A stretch of 16,071 nt of DNA from JANMEX01 sp031423755 (GTDB lineage Bacteria; Pseudomonadota; Alphaproteobacteria; Rhizobiales; Rhizobiaceae), in NCBI GenBank assembly GCA_031423755.1, contig JANPGC010000044.1, forward strand, positions 1-16,071. Direction: 5' to 3'. Each line of letters opens with the position of its first letter. Position 1 is the stretch's first letter. The position numbers and the translations under genes were made by a program. The notes below the pieces were generated by a model. It saw only the letters and a list, made by a program, of their open reading frames with translations. It ran no database searches and was not told the DNA's origin. This document shows, one piece after another, positions 7,997 through 15,100 of the stretch.

Positions 7997-8770
7997 ATGC
8001 TTCTAATTGCCAAAACGATTGCCGCGCCGTTGCTGATCTGGATGCTGACGCTGATCGGGCGCAGGTTCGGGCCAGCGGTGAGCGGGCTTTTGATGGGCAT
8101 TCCGCTGATTACCGGGCCGGTTTCGCTATTTTCCTACGTTGAACATGGGCAGGCGTTCGCTGCGAAGGCGGCGGTGGCCAATCTGGTCGGGCAGGTGTCG
8201 ACCTGCCTGTTCTGCTTCGCCTTTGCCAAGGCTGCAACGCGCTTTGGCGCAGGTTTGAGTGCGGCGGTGGGGATTGGCGCATTTCTCGCGGCGACTGTTG
8301 TGTGGCACCAGTTTGACTGGGGACTTTGGACCGCTTGCGGGCTGCTGATTGCGACAATTTTGCTGTTGCCGCGTGTCATGCCGGTCTATCCGCATGTAGC
8401 CAGATCAATTGCCGTGCCGCGGTGGGATTTGCCGTTGCGGATGGCGGTATCGGCGGTGTTCGTTTTAGCGATGACGCAGCTTGCCGGGATGATCGGGCCG
8501 CAAATGAGCGGCCTGATCGCGCCGTTTCCGACCTTTGTGCTGATCCTTGCGGTGTTCACGCACCGGGAAGCGGGCGGCGAGGCTGCGGCCAATCTTGCAA
8601 GGGGCGTCGTGCTTGGCTCGTTGTCGTTTGCCGCGTTCTTCATGTGTGTCGGGCTGGGTCTGCCGGGAATTGGTATTTGGGCGTATGTGCTGGCGGCGGT
8701 TGCGAGTGTGGGGGTCAGCTCGACCGTCTACATGTGGAGACATTCAGGCAGTCTGCCCGCCCGCCGATAG
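7997..8770 (+). CDS. Unidentified integral membrane protein with internal twofold repeat
   Basis: This 257-residue protein is mostly hydrophobic, with about eight membrane segments; I do not recognise a named family with certainty. It shows an internal duplication. FGPAVSGLLMGIPL (residues 24-37) matches IGPQMSGLIAPFPT (166-179), and the parallel continues through a His-containing loop, then an Ala-rich segment and a Gly-rich helix, at an offset of about 142 residues. Such inverted or tandem repeats are common in small-molecule transporters. The ATG at 7997 has no clear Shine-Dalgarno sequence, which leaves the start slightly uncertain. The 104 bp between the inverted repeat and the start hold a T-rich patch (7914-7926). 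The C-terminus (MWRHSGSLPARR) is positively charged. It is convergent with the VapC-like gene, 35 bp away. Confidence 0.82.
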   Translation: MLLIAKTIAAPLLIWMLTLIGRRFGPAVSGLLMGIPLITGPVSLFSYVEHGQAFAAKAAVANLVGQVSTCLFCFAFAKAATRFGAGLSAAVGIGAFLAATVVWHQFDWGLWTACGLLIATILLLPRVMPVYPHVARSIAVPRWDLPLRMAVSAVFVLAMTQLAGMIGPQMSGLIAPFPTFVLILAVFTHREAGGEAAANLARGVVLGSLSFAAFFMCVGLGLPGIGIWAYVLAAVASVGVSSTVYMWRHSGSLPARR

Positions 8771-8805
8771 TCCGCGTTAGTCAATAGCGCATGCCCCGAA
8801 GGCGC

Positions 8806-9186
8806 TCAGTGAGGAGTCTTTGCGATATAGTCCACATCGGCCAAGCCGTCGAAATGGGCCTCGCAGGTCAACAGCCTTGCGCCGTGCCGCAGTGCCGTTG
8901 CGTAGATGACGGCATCTGCTGTGGCCAGTTTGCGGGTTGCGCAGAGTTCCGCCGCGTGAACGGCGATCTTTGTGTCCAAAGGCTCGACCATGCAAGTTTG
9001 TGTAAAGGCGAGGATTTCGTCGGATTTGTCTTCGCCTTGTTCGCGTGTCAGCCACTTGCACAGCTCGAGCTGAACAATCGTTGGCACGATCAATTCGTTT
9101 GGCGCGGGGAAAAGACCCAAGAGCTTTGGGCGCTGTGGCCCGTCGGCCAGCAATTCGATCCATGCGGATGTGTCGATGACCATCAT
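8806..9186 (-). CDS. vapC: PIN-domain toxin, VapC type
   Basis: This 126-residue PIN-domain ribonuclease is the toxin half of a type II module; VapC toxins cut RNA, often initiator tRNA or rRNA loops. The acidic metal-binding set is intact: Asp5 (VIDTSAW), Glu41 (QLELCKW), Asp91 (TADAVIYATA) and Asp113 (AHFDGL). I take the ATG at 9184-9186, which overlaps the antitoxin stop as TGATG. A TTG one codon earlier and an ATG one codon later are also in frame. The overlap implies translational coupling. The key residues are all present, so the toxin is probably active. Confidence 0.92.
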   Translation of the reverse strand: MMVIDTSAWIELLADGPQRPKLLGLFPAPNELIVPTIVQLELCKWLTREQGEDKSDEILAFTQTCMVEPLDTKIAVHAAELCATRKLATADAVIYATALRHGARLLTCEAHFDGLADVDYIAKTPH

Positions 9187-9398
9187 CAATAGCGGTCATC
9201 CCGGTCGCGATAACCCGTGGGATCCGCGCCCTTTGCCATCCCGACCAGCGATGCAAGCTCCGGCACGGGCATCAGCAAGACGCCCTTTCCCTTGGGAATG
9301 AAAACGAACTTCTGACCAGCAGTCCACTTCGCATCGCTGCGGACCGCCTTTGGGATTGATATCTGGAATTTCTCAGAGAGCGTCGCGGTGTCTGCCAT
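9186..9398 (-). CDS. vapB: AbrB/SpoVT-type antitoxin paired with VapC
   Basis: This 70-residue antitoxin has the swapped-hairpin AbrB fold, shown by ATLSEKFQISIPKAVRSDAKWTAG at residues 5-28, a DNA-binding pattern typical of VapB/MazE proteins. The C-terminal part (ASLVGMAKGADPTGYRDRDDRY) is polar and acidic-basic, as expected for the tail that masks the toxin active site. The ATG at 9396-9398 follows a good ribosome-binding sequence (GAGGAA, about five bases away). It precedes the toxin gene and overlaps its start, the normal antitoxin-first order. It probably represses its own promoter through the nearby palindrome. Confidence 0.9.
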   Translation of the reverse strand: MADTATLSEKFQISIPKAVRSDAKWTAGQKFVFIPKGKGVLLMPVPELASLVGMAKGADPTGYRDRDDRY

Positions 9399-9412
9399 CT
9401 CTTTCCTCGCAC

Positions 9413-9422
9413 TGATCGATCA
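9413..9422. promoter_or_regulatory. Candidate operator of the vapBC-type operon
   Basis: TGATCGATCA is a perfect 10-bp palindrome, 15 bases upstream of the antitoxin ATG. AbrB-fold antitoxins usually repress their own operon through inverted repeats near the promoter. The DNA beyond it (9423-9467) is AT-rich, but I could not place a convincing -10 box. Function is inferred from position. Confidence 0.4.
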
Positions 9423-9467
9423 ATGACTGGTAAGAAATAGCATTAAACTGTTCAAATTAGAAGAGCA

Positions 9468-9567
9468 CTACTTCCGCCTGATCCCTGTTGCACGCTCAAC
9501 CCGCTCCGGCCTTGGCATTTGCAATCGTCAAAACATCTGCCGGAACCCGAGCGACCGCTGCGCCGGA
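9468..9567 (-). pseudogene. Degenerate 3' remnant of a second thioesterase gene
   Basis: Reading the minus strand from 9567 gives SGAAVARVPADVLTIANAK. This parallels SGPKVAPFPQDIMANVK in the C-terminus of the intact thioesterase at 10082-10555. About a dozen codons are then missing and the frame shifts by one. The next frame reads PRPERVERATGIRRK and stops at TAG (9468-9470), matching ERPERVGRSIGIKRK-stop of the intact gene. The two copies differ at many third positions, so this is an old paralogue or an incoming homologue, not a fresh duplication. Nothing of its 5' part is visible; it begins right after the stop of the broken hicA. It is not expected to make a functional product. Confidence 0.7.
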
Positions 9568-9569
9568 CT

Positions 9570-9776
9570 CTAGAAATGATTCTCTGAAAGCTCCGCCAGC
9601 TTCATCAAATGCCGCAACAATCCGATCTTGAGCGGGGTGGTGCCGTGAACCGGAACAGTTAGCCGCAGAATGCTGCCGGATTTCCCGTAAATGTGGTGGC
9701 TGCCATTGATGCGGAGCAATTTCTAACCCTGCCGTTCGATGACTTTGATGAAATCACGCCCGGAGACAGACTTCAT
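9570..9776 (-). pseudogene. hicA: HicA toxin gene interrupted by an amber codon
   Basis: The frame overlaps the hicB stop as ATGA and encodes a HicA-like mRNA interferase of 68 residues. It runs MKSVSGRDFIKVIERQG, then TAG at codon 18 (9723-9725), then KLLRINGSHHIYGKSGSI and onward to LRHLMKLAELSENHF-TAG. In HicA proteins the position after the (H/Q)G pair is usually Trp, so a single TGG-to-TAG change explains the break. The rest, including the catalytic His region (GSHHIYGK, residues 25-32), is undamaged. The toxin is therefore probably inactive. Amber readthrough, or restart at the TTG of codon 20, cannot be excluded from sequence alone. The reconstruction is mine; no open frame long enough spans it. 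Confidence 0.85.
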
Positions 9777-9976
9777 ACGGCAATATCCAGCATCATCTCC
9801 CCGCCGCCGGGTTGGGACATCTCAATGTCAACGCTCAAGCAACCCTCGATGGCTTCATGCAGGTTCGCGACCAATTCCTCCATTGTTTCGCCTTGTGTGG
9901 CGCAGCCGGGAATTGCCGGAACTTCGGCCCAGAAGCCGCCTTCCTCTGCGTCGTGAATGATCGCCTTGATGTTCAT
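9773..9976 (-). CDS. hicB: HicB-family antitoxin
   Basis: This 67-residue protein is a short HicB. It has the partial RNase-H-like fold signature GGFWAEVPAIPGCATQGETMEE at residues 13-34 and the following helix ELVANLHEAIEGCL. It ends soon after, without the C-terminal DNA-binding segment (ribbon-helix-helix or HTH) that longer HicB proteins carry. The antitoxin gene comes first and its stop overlaps the hicA start (ATGA). The start ATG (9974-9976) has GGAG eight bases upstream. With hicA broken, this antitoxin may now have no partner here. It could still neutralise a HicA encoded elsewhere, which is inference. Confidence 0.9.
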   Translation of the reverse strand: MNIKAIIHDAEEGGFWAEVPAIPGCATQGETMEELVANLHEAIEGCLSVDIEMSQPGGGEMMLDIAV

Positions 9977-10006
9977 GAATTTCGCTCCGCCATTTGGTGC
10001 TGACGA

Positions 10007-10035
10007 GATATAGCGCTTGCTGGGTGATGTTACAA
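10007..10035 (-). promoter_or_regulatory. Candidate sigma-70 promoter for hicBA
   Basis: TTGTAA (10030-10035) and TATATC (10007-10012) are separated by 17 bp and would start transcription about 25 bp before the hicB ATG. An imperfect inverted repeat, CAAAC and GTTTG around 8 bp, overlaps the -35 element and could be an operator. Prediction by eye only. Confidence 0.45.
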
Positions 10036-10081
10036 ACGGTCGGTTGTTTGGGTTGAATCCATCAAAAGTTTGGAGACCCGC

Positions 10082-10555
10082 CTATTTCCTCTTGATTCCA
10101 ATGCTCCGGCCCACCCGCTCCGGCCTTTCCAGCGCTGCATGCGCCGCTGCCATCGTCTTCACGTTGGCCATGATATCCTGCGGAAACGGCGCGACCTTCG
10201 GGCCGGACATGTCGATGTGGAGGGCCAACTGCTCAGACGTGGCGGCAAGCCAGCCGTCCTCGTGATAAAGCTCCTGAAAGACGTGCAGGCGCTTTTGGTC
10301 GTGGTCTATAATTTGGAAGGTGGCGTAGACCTGATGGCCCTGATGCAGTTCGCGCACGTAGCAGACGTGCACTTCAGCGGTGTAGATGGTCAGTTTGCGG
10401 TTTTGCACATAGTCGAGGTTCATGCCGAGAGTTGCCAGCGCGTGGTCATTGGCGCGGTCGAAGAGGACGTTGTAGTAGGCCATGTTGAGGTGGCCGTTGT
10501 AGTCGGTCCATTGCGGTTCGACGGTCATGAGCGGCGAGCGGAGCGGGGCTGTCAT
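10082..10555 (-). CDS. Acyl-CoA thioesterase-like hotdog-fold protein
   Basis: This 157-residue single-domain thioesterase belongs to the 4-hydroxybenzoyl-CoA/YbgC-like group, known to cleave acyl-CoA thioesters in the cytoplasm. The signature WTDYNGHLNMAYYNVLFDRA (16-35) holds the expected Asp18 followed by an N-G-H-L-N turn over the hot-dog helix. Central strands such as KLTIYTAEVHVCYVREL and a C-terminal Arg/Lys-rich tail complete the fold. The substrate is unknown; similar proteins occur in carnitine or betaine catabolism, but no such genes are adjacent. The ATG (10553-10555) has AGGA seven bases upstream. It is divergent from the D-lactate dehydrogenase-like gene with 102 bp between. A degenerate second copy of its 3' end lies about 500 bp downstream, beyond hicBA. 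Confidence 0.88.
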   Translation of the reverse strand: MTAPLRSPLMTVEPQWTDYNGHLNMAYYNVLFDRANDHALATLGMNLDYVQNRKLTIYTAEVHVCYVRELHQGHQVYATFQIIDHDQKRLHVFQELYHEDGWLAATSEQLALHIDMSGPKVAPFPQDIMANVKTMAAAHAALERPERVGRSIGIKRK

Positions 10556-10601
10556 GTGCGTTTCCTGTTGCTGGCGTCAGTGTCCAAGGTCGATGGTCAA
10601 A

Positions 10602-10639
10602 GACAGTTTACTTATCGCGCTTGCAATAAGTAAACTGTC
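10602..10639. repeat. Perfect 14-bp-armed palindrome between divergent genes
   Basis: GACAGTTTACTTAT (10602-10615) and its exact inverse ATAAGTAAACTGTC (10626-10639) flank a 10-bp centre. The arms are AT-rich compared with the surroundings. The palindrome lies in the 102-bp gap between the thioesterase and oxidase starts, ending 18 bp before the oxidase ATG. It could be an operator, a leader hairpin, or a mobile REP-like palindrome; an adjoining CCCC/GGGG edge is reminiscent of REP elements. A terminator role is unlikely between two 5' ends. Confidence 0.85.
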
Positions 10640-10657
10640 CCCAAACTGAGGTGTTTC

Positions 10658-12064
10658 ATGTCGCTTTCGGACATTTTGCTGCTGCCGCGCAACGAGGAGG
10701 GGATTGCTGCCGCGATTGGCATTCTCAAGCAGCGGTTCGGTCCGCATTGCCAGACGGGCGCTGATATCCGCCGCCAGCATGCGCACACGACGACGTATAT
10801 TCCGAACCAGCCGCCGGATGCGGTGGTGTTTGCCGGGTCGGCGGCGGATGTGCAGGAGGTGGTTCGGGTTTGCGCGGCGCACCTTGTTCCGGTCATTCCG
10901 TTTGGCACGGGGACGTCGCTGGAGGGCCATGTGAACGCGCCGGCGGGCGGGATTTCGCTGGATTTATCGCGGATGGACAAGGTCTTGGCAGTCAATGCCG
11001 AGGATCTGGATTGCGTGGTCGAGCCCGGCGTGACGCGGCAATCCTTGAACGAGCATTTGCGGGCGACCGGGCTGTTCTTTCCGATTGATCCGGGTGCCAA
11101 CGCCTCGCTCGGCGGGATGGCCTCGACGCGGGCCTCCGGCACCAATGCTGTGCGTTACGGCACGATGCGCGAGAATGTGCTGGCGCTGAAATGTGTCACG
11201 GCAGACGGGCGGCTGATCACTACGGCGCGGCGGGTGAAGAAGACATCGGCCGGCTATGATCTGACAAGGCTGATGGTCGGGTCGGAGGGGACGCTAGGAG
11301 TAATCACTGAGCTGACGTTGAAGCTCGCGGGCATTCCGGCGGCGATTTCGGGCGGGGTCTGTCCGTTTCCCACGCTTGAGGATGCGTGCAATGCGGTGAT
11401 TGCGACGATCCAATCGGGCATTCCGGTGGCGCGGATTGAGTTGGTGAATGGCTTGCAGATGAAGGCGATGAACCTGCATTCGGGATTGCGCTATCCGGAA
11501 GGGCCGTGCCTGTTCGTGGAGTTTCACGGGTCTGACGCTTCTGTCGCGGAACAGGCGCAAGGGTTTGGCGAGATTGCCGGCGAGTTTGGCGGCGGGCCGT
11601 TCAACTGGACCTCGAACAGTGACGAGCGACTGAAGCTCTGGAAGGCGCGGCATGACGCTTATTGGGCGTCGCTGACGCTGCGACCCGGCGCGCATGGGAT
11701 TTCGACGGATGTCTGCGTGCCTATCTCGCGGCTGGCTGAGTGCGTGGCCGAGACGGAGGCTGACATTGCCGCCAGCGGGTTGATTGCTCCAATTGTCGGC
11801 CATGCGGGCGATGGCAATTTTCATGTGCTGATTTTGCTGGATACAGGCAATCCTGCGGATATCGCGGCGGCAGAAGGGTTTGTCACTCGGCTCAATGCGC
11901 GGGCGCTGGCGATGGACGGCACCTGCACCGGCGAACACGGCATCGGCCAAGGCAAGCGCGGGTTTTTACGCGAGGAACTGGGCGAGGCGGTGGATGTGAT
12001 GATGGCGGTAAAGCATGCGCTGGACCCGCTGGGGATTTTGAACCCGGGCAAACTCTTCCTTTAG
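10658..12064 (+). CDS. FAD-linked D-lactate dehydrogenase-type oxidase
   Basis: This 468-residue flavoprotein belongs to the D-lactate dehydrogenase (cytochrome)/glycolate oxidase GlcD family, which oxidises D-2-hydroxy acids and passes electrons to cytochrome c or quinone. An N-terminal PCMH-type FAD domain holds PFGTGTSLEGHVNAP (88-102), FPIDPGANASLGGMASTRASG (about 144-164) and GSEGTLGVITEL. The C-terminal domain holds GHAGDGNFHV (metal and substrate His residues) and CTGEHGIGQGK near the end, followed by the usual DPLGILNPGK finish. The length matches bacterial homologues of eukaryotic D-LDH. GAGG lies six bases before the ATG. No GlcE or GlcF partner follows, which favours a stand-alone D-lactate-type enzyme over a glycolate oxidase complex. 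The exact hydroxy acid is not determined. Confidence 0.9.
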   Translation: MSLSDILLLPRNEEGIAAAIGILKQRFGPHCQTGADIRRQHAHTTTYIPNQPPDAVVFAGSAADVQEVVRVCAAHLVPVIPFGTGTSLEGHVNAPAGGISLDLSRMDKVLAVNAEDLDCVVEPGVTRQSLNEHLRATGLFFPIDPGANASLGGMASTRASGTNAVRYGTMRENVLALKCVTADGRLITTARRVKKTSAGYDLTRLMVGSEGTLGVITELTLKLAGIPAAISGGVCPFPTLEDACNAVIATIQSGIPVARIELVNGLQMKAMNLHSGLRYPEGPCLFVEFHGSDASVAEQAQGFGEIAGEFGGGPFNWTSNSDERLKLWKARHDAYWASLTLRPGAHGISTDVCVPISRLAECVAETEADIAASGLIAPIVGHAGDGNFHVLILLDTGNPADIAAAEGFVTRLNARALAMDGTCTGEHGIGQGKRGFLREELGEAVDVMMAVKHALDPLGILNPGKLFL

Positions 12065-12106
12065 AAAATCACCGCCTTGTTTGCGCCAAGACGGCCCATC
12101 ATTCTC

Positions 12107-12112
12107 TTGACG
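12107..12112 (+). promoter_or_regulatory. Possible -35 element upstream of the AsmA-family gene
   Basis: CTTGACG with its core at 12107-12112 matches the CTTGAC -35 preference of rhizobial sigma-70 promoters. The -10 position 17 bp on (TCTTGT) is a poor match. If used, transcription would begin about 12142, downstream of the TTG at 12132, supporting the later start at 12162. Confidence 0.25.
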
Positions 12113-12150
12113 CATCCCGCGCTCTTGCCTCTTGTGGCGTGGCGGGCTTC

Positions 12151-12157
12151 GGGAGGA
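12151..12157 (+). promoter_or_regulatory. Strong ribosome-binding site before a CTG start
   Basis: GGGAGGA sits just before the CTG at 12162, with five bases (ATTCA) between GGGAGG and the codon. It is the only strong Shine-Dalgarno sequence near the N-terminus of the AsmA-family frame. Confidence 0.65.
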
Positions 12158-12161
12158 TTCA

Positions 12162-15100
12162 CTGGCACGTTTGTTTGTCATATTCGGCGGGTTTCTGGTG
12201 CTGCTGCTTACAGCGGCGCTGGTGGCGCCGCTGTTTGTCGATTGGACCAGTTACCGCGCTCAATTTGAGGCCGAGGCGTCAAAGATTCTTGGCCGCCCGG
12301 TTACGGTTGCGGGGACGGCCTCGGCGCGGATATTGCCGTTTCCTTCGGTGACATTTGAGGATGTGCGAGTTGGTGAGGACAAAGCAAAGCCGGTGCTGAC
12401 CATGGACCGGTTTTCGATGGACGCGGAGTTGGCACCGTTTCTGTCCGGCGAAGTCCTGATTTTCGATATGCGGGTAACCAATCCTCATGGTGTTGTGACC
12501 ATCGGCGCGGACGGAGCTATTGACTGGGCGTTGCGGCCGGATTCGCCGTTTGATCCGCGCCAGGTGCGCATTGAAAATCTCGTCGTGGAAGGCGGGCAGA
12601 TCGAGATCAATGACGAGGCGACCGGCGCGCGGCACTTTTTGGACATTTCGGATGCAACGGTTTCGGCGCGGGCGCTGACCGGGCCTTGGCGCGTCAATGC
12701 CAAGCTTTTGGCCGATGGCGAGCCGCTGACCGTGCAGGTGTCGACCGGGCAGGTGGGTGATGACGGCGAACTGGCGCTGCGGATGCAGATATTCCCGACC
12801 GGGCGGGCGGTGGCCATCGAGGCGGACGGAACGGCGAAGTCGGATGACGGCAAGCTAAGCTACAGCGGGACCTTTGGCCTGCGGCCTGCGGCACTGACTG
12901 ATCCGGCTGCGCCTGCATTGCGAGACGGCGATGGCAAGGCGGCGGCGGACGGGGAAGCATTCCGCGTCTCTGGTTTGTTTGAGTTGAAATCCGAGGCACT
13001 GACGCTCCCCGAATTCCGGCTGGAAACCGGGGCGAAGGAAGACCCCTATGTGGCCAACGGCAAGGGTTCTGTGACATTCGGGATGGAGCCGCGCTTTGAC
13101 CTGACGGTTGATGGCACGCAGGTGACTTTCAATGACAAGACCGACAAGGTGACGGCAGGATCGGGCGTGACGGAGCGCATTGCGGCGTTCCGGTCATTTG
13201 TGGATATTGTTCCGGTGCCAACGATGCCGGGCGCGCTGACGGTGAACCTGCCTGCGATTGTTGCAGGCGATACAACAATCCGTGAGGTTGCCTTTAGCGC
13301 GGAACCGGAAGGCGAGGCTTGGCGGGTGCGCGGATTGAAGGCGACGCTGCCGGGGCGAACGCGTCTTGAGGCGGACGGGCTGCTGTCGCGCGCCGAGGAG
13401 TTCGGCTTCACGGGCAAGCTGCTCGTGGCGTCGAACCAGCCGGCGGGCCTTGCCAACTGGCTGACGGGCGAGGTTGATCCGGCCATCCGCAAACTCTCCG
13501 CAGCGGGTTTTTCTGCCGACGTTGAACTTGATCCGACGGTGCAGCGGCTGGACAATCTGGAGGTTGCCATTGGCTCTGCGAGTCTCAAGGGCTCGGCTGT
13601 GCGGCGGGCGGATGGCGCGCGGCCGGTGCTTGAACTTGTCTTGAAAGGCGGGGCTTTTGAGCTGGATGCGCTGAACGCGATGGCGGCGGGGGTGATTTCC
13701 GGCACCGGTGGCAACCGGCTGGGCGGGCATGATCTGACGCTGACGCTTGATGTCGGTCCGGTGAGCGCCGGCGATGTCGAGGCGCAGGCGCTGGGCCTCA
13801 GCGTGCGGCTGAAACAGGACCGCGCCGATATTGACCGGTTGATGATCACGCAGCTTGCAGGCGCATCCTTGTCTGCCACGGGCACGGTGACCGGTTTTCC
13901 GGACAAGACAGCGGCCTCGCTTGATGCATCGGTGGTGAGCGTGGATGGCGCAGAATTCATTTCAATGCTGGCAGCCCGGTTTGGCGAGGCGCCGGGGCTC
14001 GCCACTTTGAACGAGCGCATTGCCGCGACGCCGGGGCTGCTTGATGACGTGCAGCTCTCGATCGTTTCGTCAACTGCGCCGGACGACGAAAAGCGGGCGT
14101 GGTCGGTGAGCGGGACACTCAAGGCCGCGAGCGGCGAAGCTTCTTTCTCCGGCAACGCGAAGGGGGCGCTTGGCGATCCGGCGGCGCTTGCCGGGTCATG
14201 GCAGGCGAGCGTCAAGCAGGATGAGCCGCTGAATTTTCTCAGTCTGGCGGGCATCTCGCTGGTTCCGCTCGGCGCGCCCGGACCGGCGACTCTGGAGATC
14301 AGTGCCAACGGCAGTCTGCGCACCGGTCTGTTGATCGACACGGTTTTTGCTGCAGACGGGACGTCTGCGACGCTGGCGGGCACGGTCAAGGCGGACGCGT
14401 TCGATGGCAAGGCGGGGCTGATCTCGAATGATCTCGATCCCTATCTGATGGCCGTGGGGCTGGCATTTCCTGGCACGGGGCTTGGCACGCCAGTGAGCTT
14501 TTCCGCTGACGTGCGCAAGACAGGACCAGGTTTTGCGTTGTCGGCGCTGGACGCCAGTGTTGCCGACATCAAGGCGAAGGGCGACGTGACGCTGACACTT
14601 GCCGAGCGGAACCGGCTGGATGGCACGCTTTTGCTCAATTATCTTGACACGACATGGCTGCTTGAAAACCTGATGGGGCCGGGGACGTTCTCGGTGATTG
14701 CTGACGGCGCAGCGCCGCCGTTCGCGACGGAGCCGCTGGTGCCGGTGGATGGCCGGATTGCGCTTTCCGCAGACAGCATCTGGCTTGGCCCCTTGGGAAT
14801 TGGTGGTGCCGCGAAGGCCTTGCTGACCATGCAGCCAAACGGTCTGCGGCTGGAGGGTCTGGAGACAAGTCTGGCGGAAGGCACGGCCACAGGCAATTTT
14901 GAAGCCAGCAACAACGGCGGCGACGGTGCGGTCAGTGGCGACTTTTTGGTGAAGGGCGCGCGGTTTGAGCAATTGGTCGGACAGCGAGCGGTGTCCGGCG
15001 CGACAGATGTGTCGGGCAGTCTTTCGGCGACCGGCAAGAGTGCCGATGCGCTGGCGGCGGCACTGACCGGTTCGGGCGTGGTTTCGCTGAGAGAGGGATC

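Noticed and set aside
8786..8806. Short AGCGC/GCGCT inverted pair between convergent genes, as a terminator
   Set aside because: The stem is only five pairs with no following T-run, and it touches the VapC-like stop codon; too weak to call.
9977..10081. Search for the missing 5' part of the second thioesterase upstream of hicB
   Set aside because: Reading all three minus-strand frames here shows no thioesterase-like peptide; only promoter-like sequence is visible.
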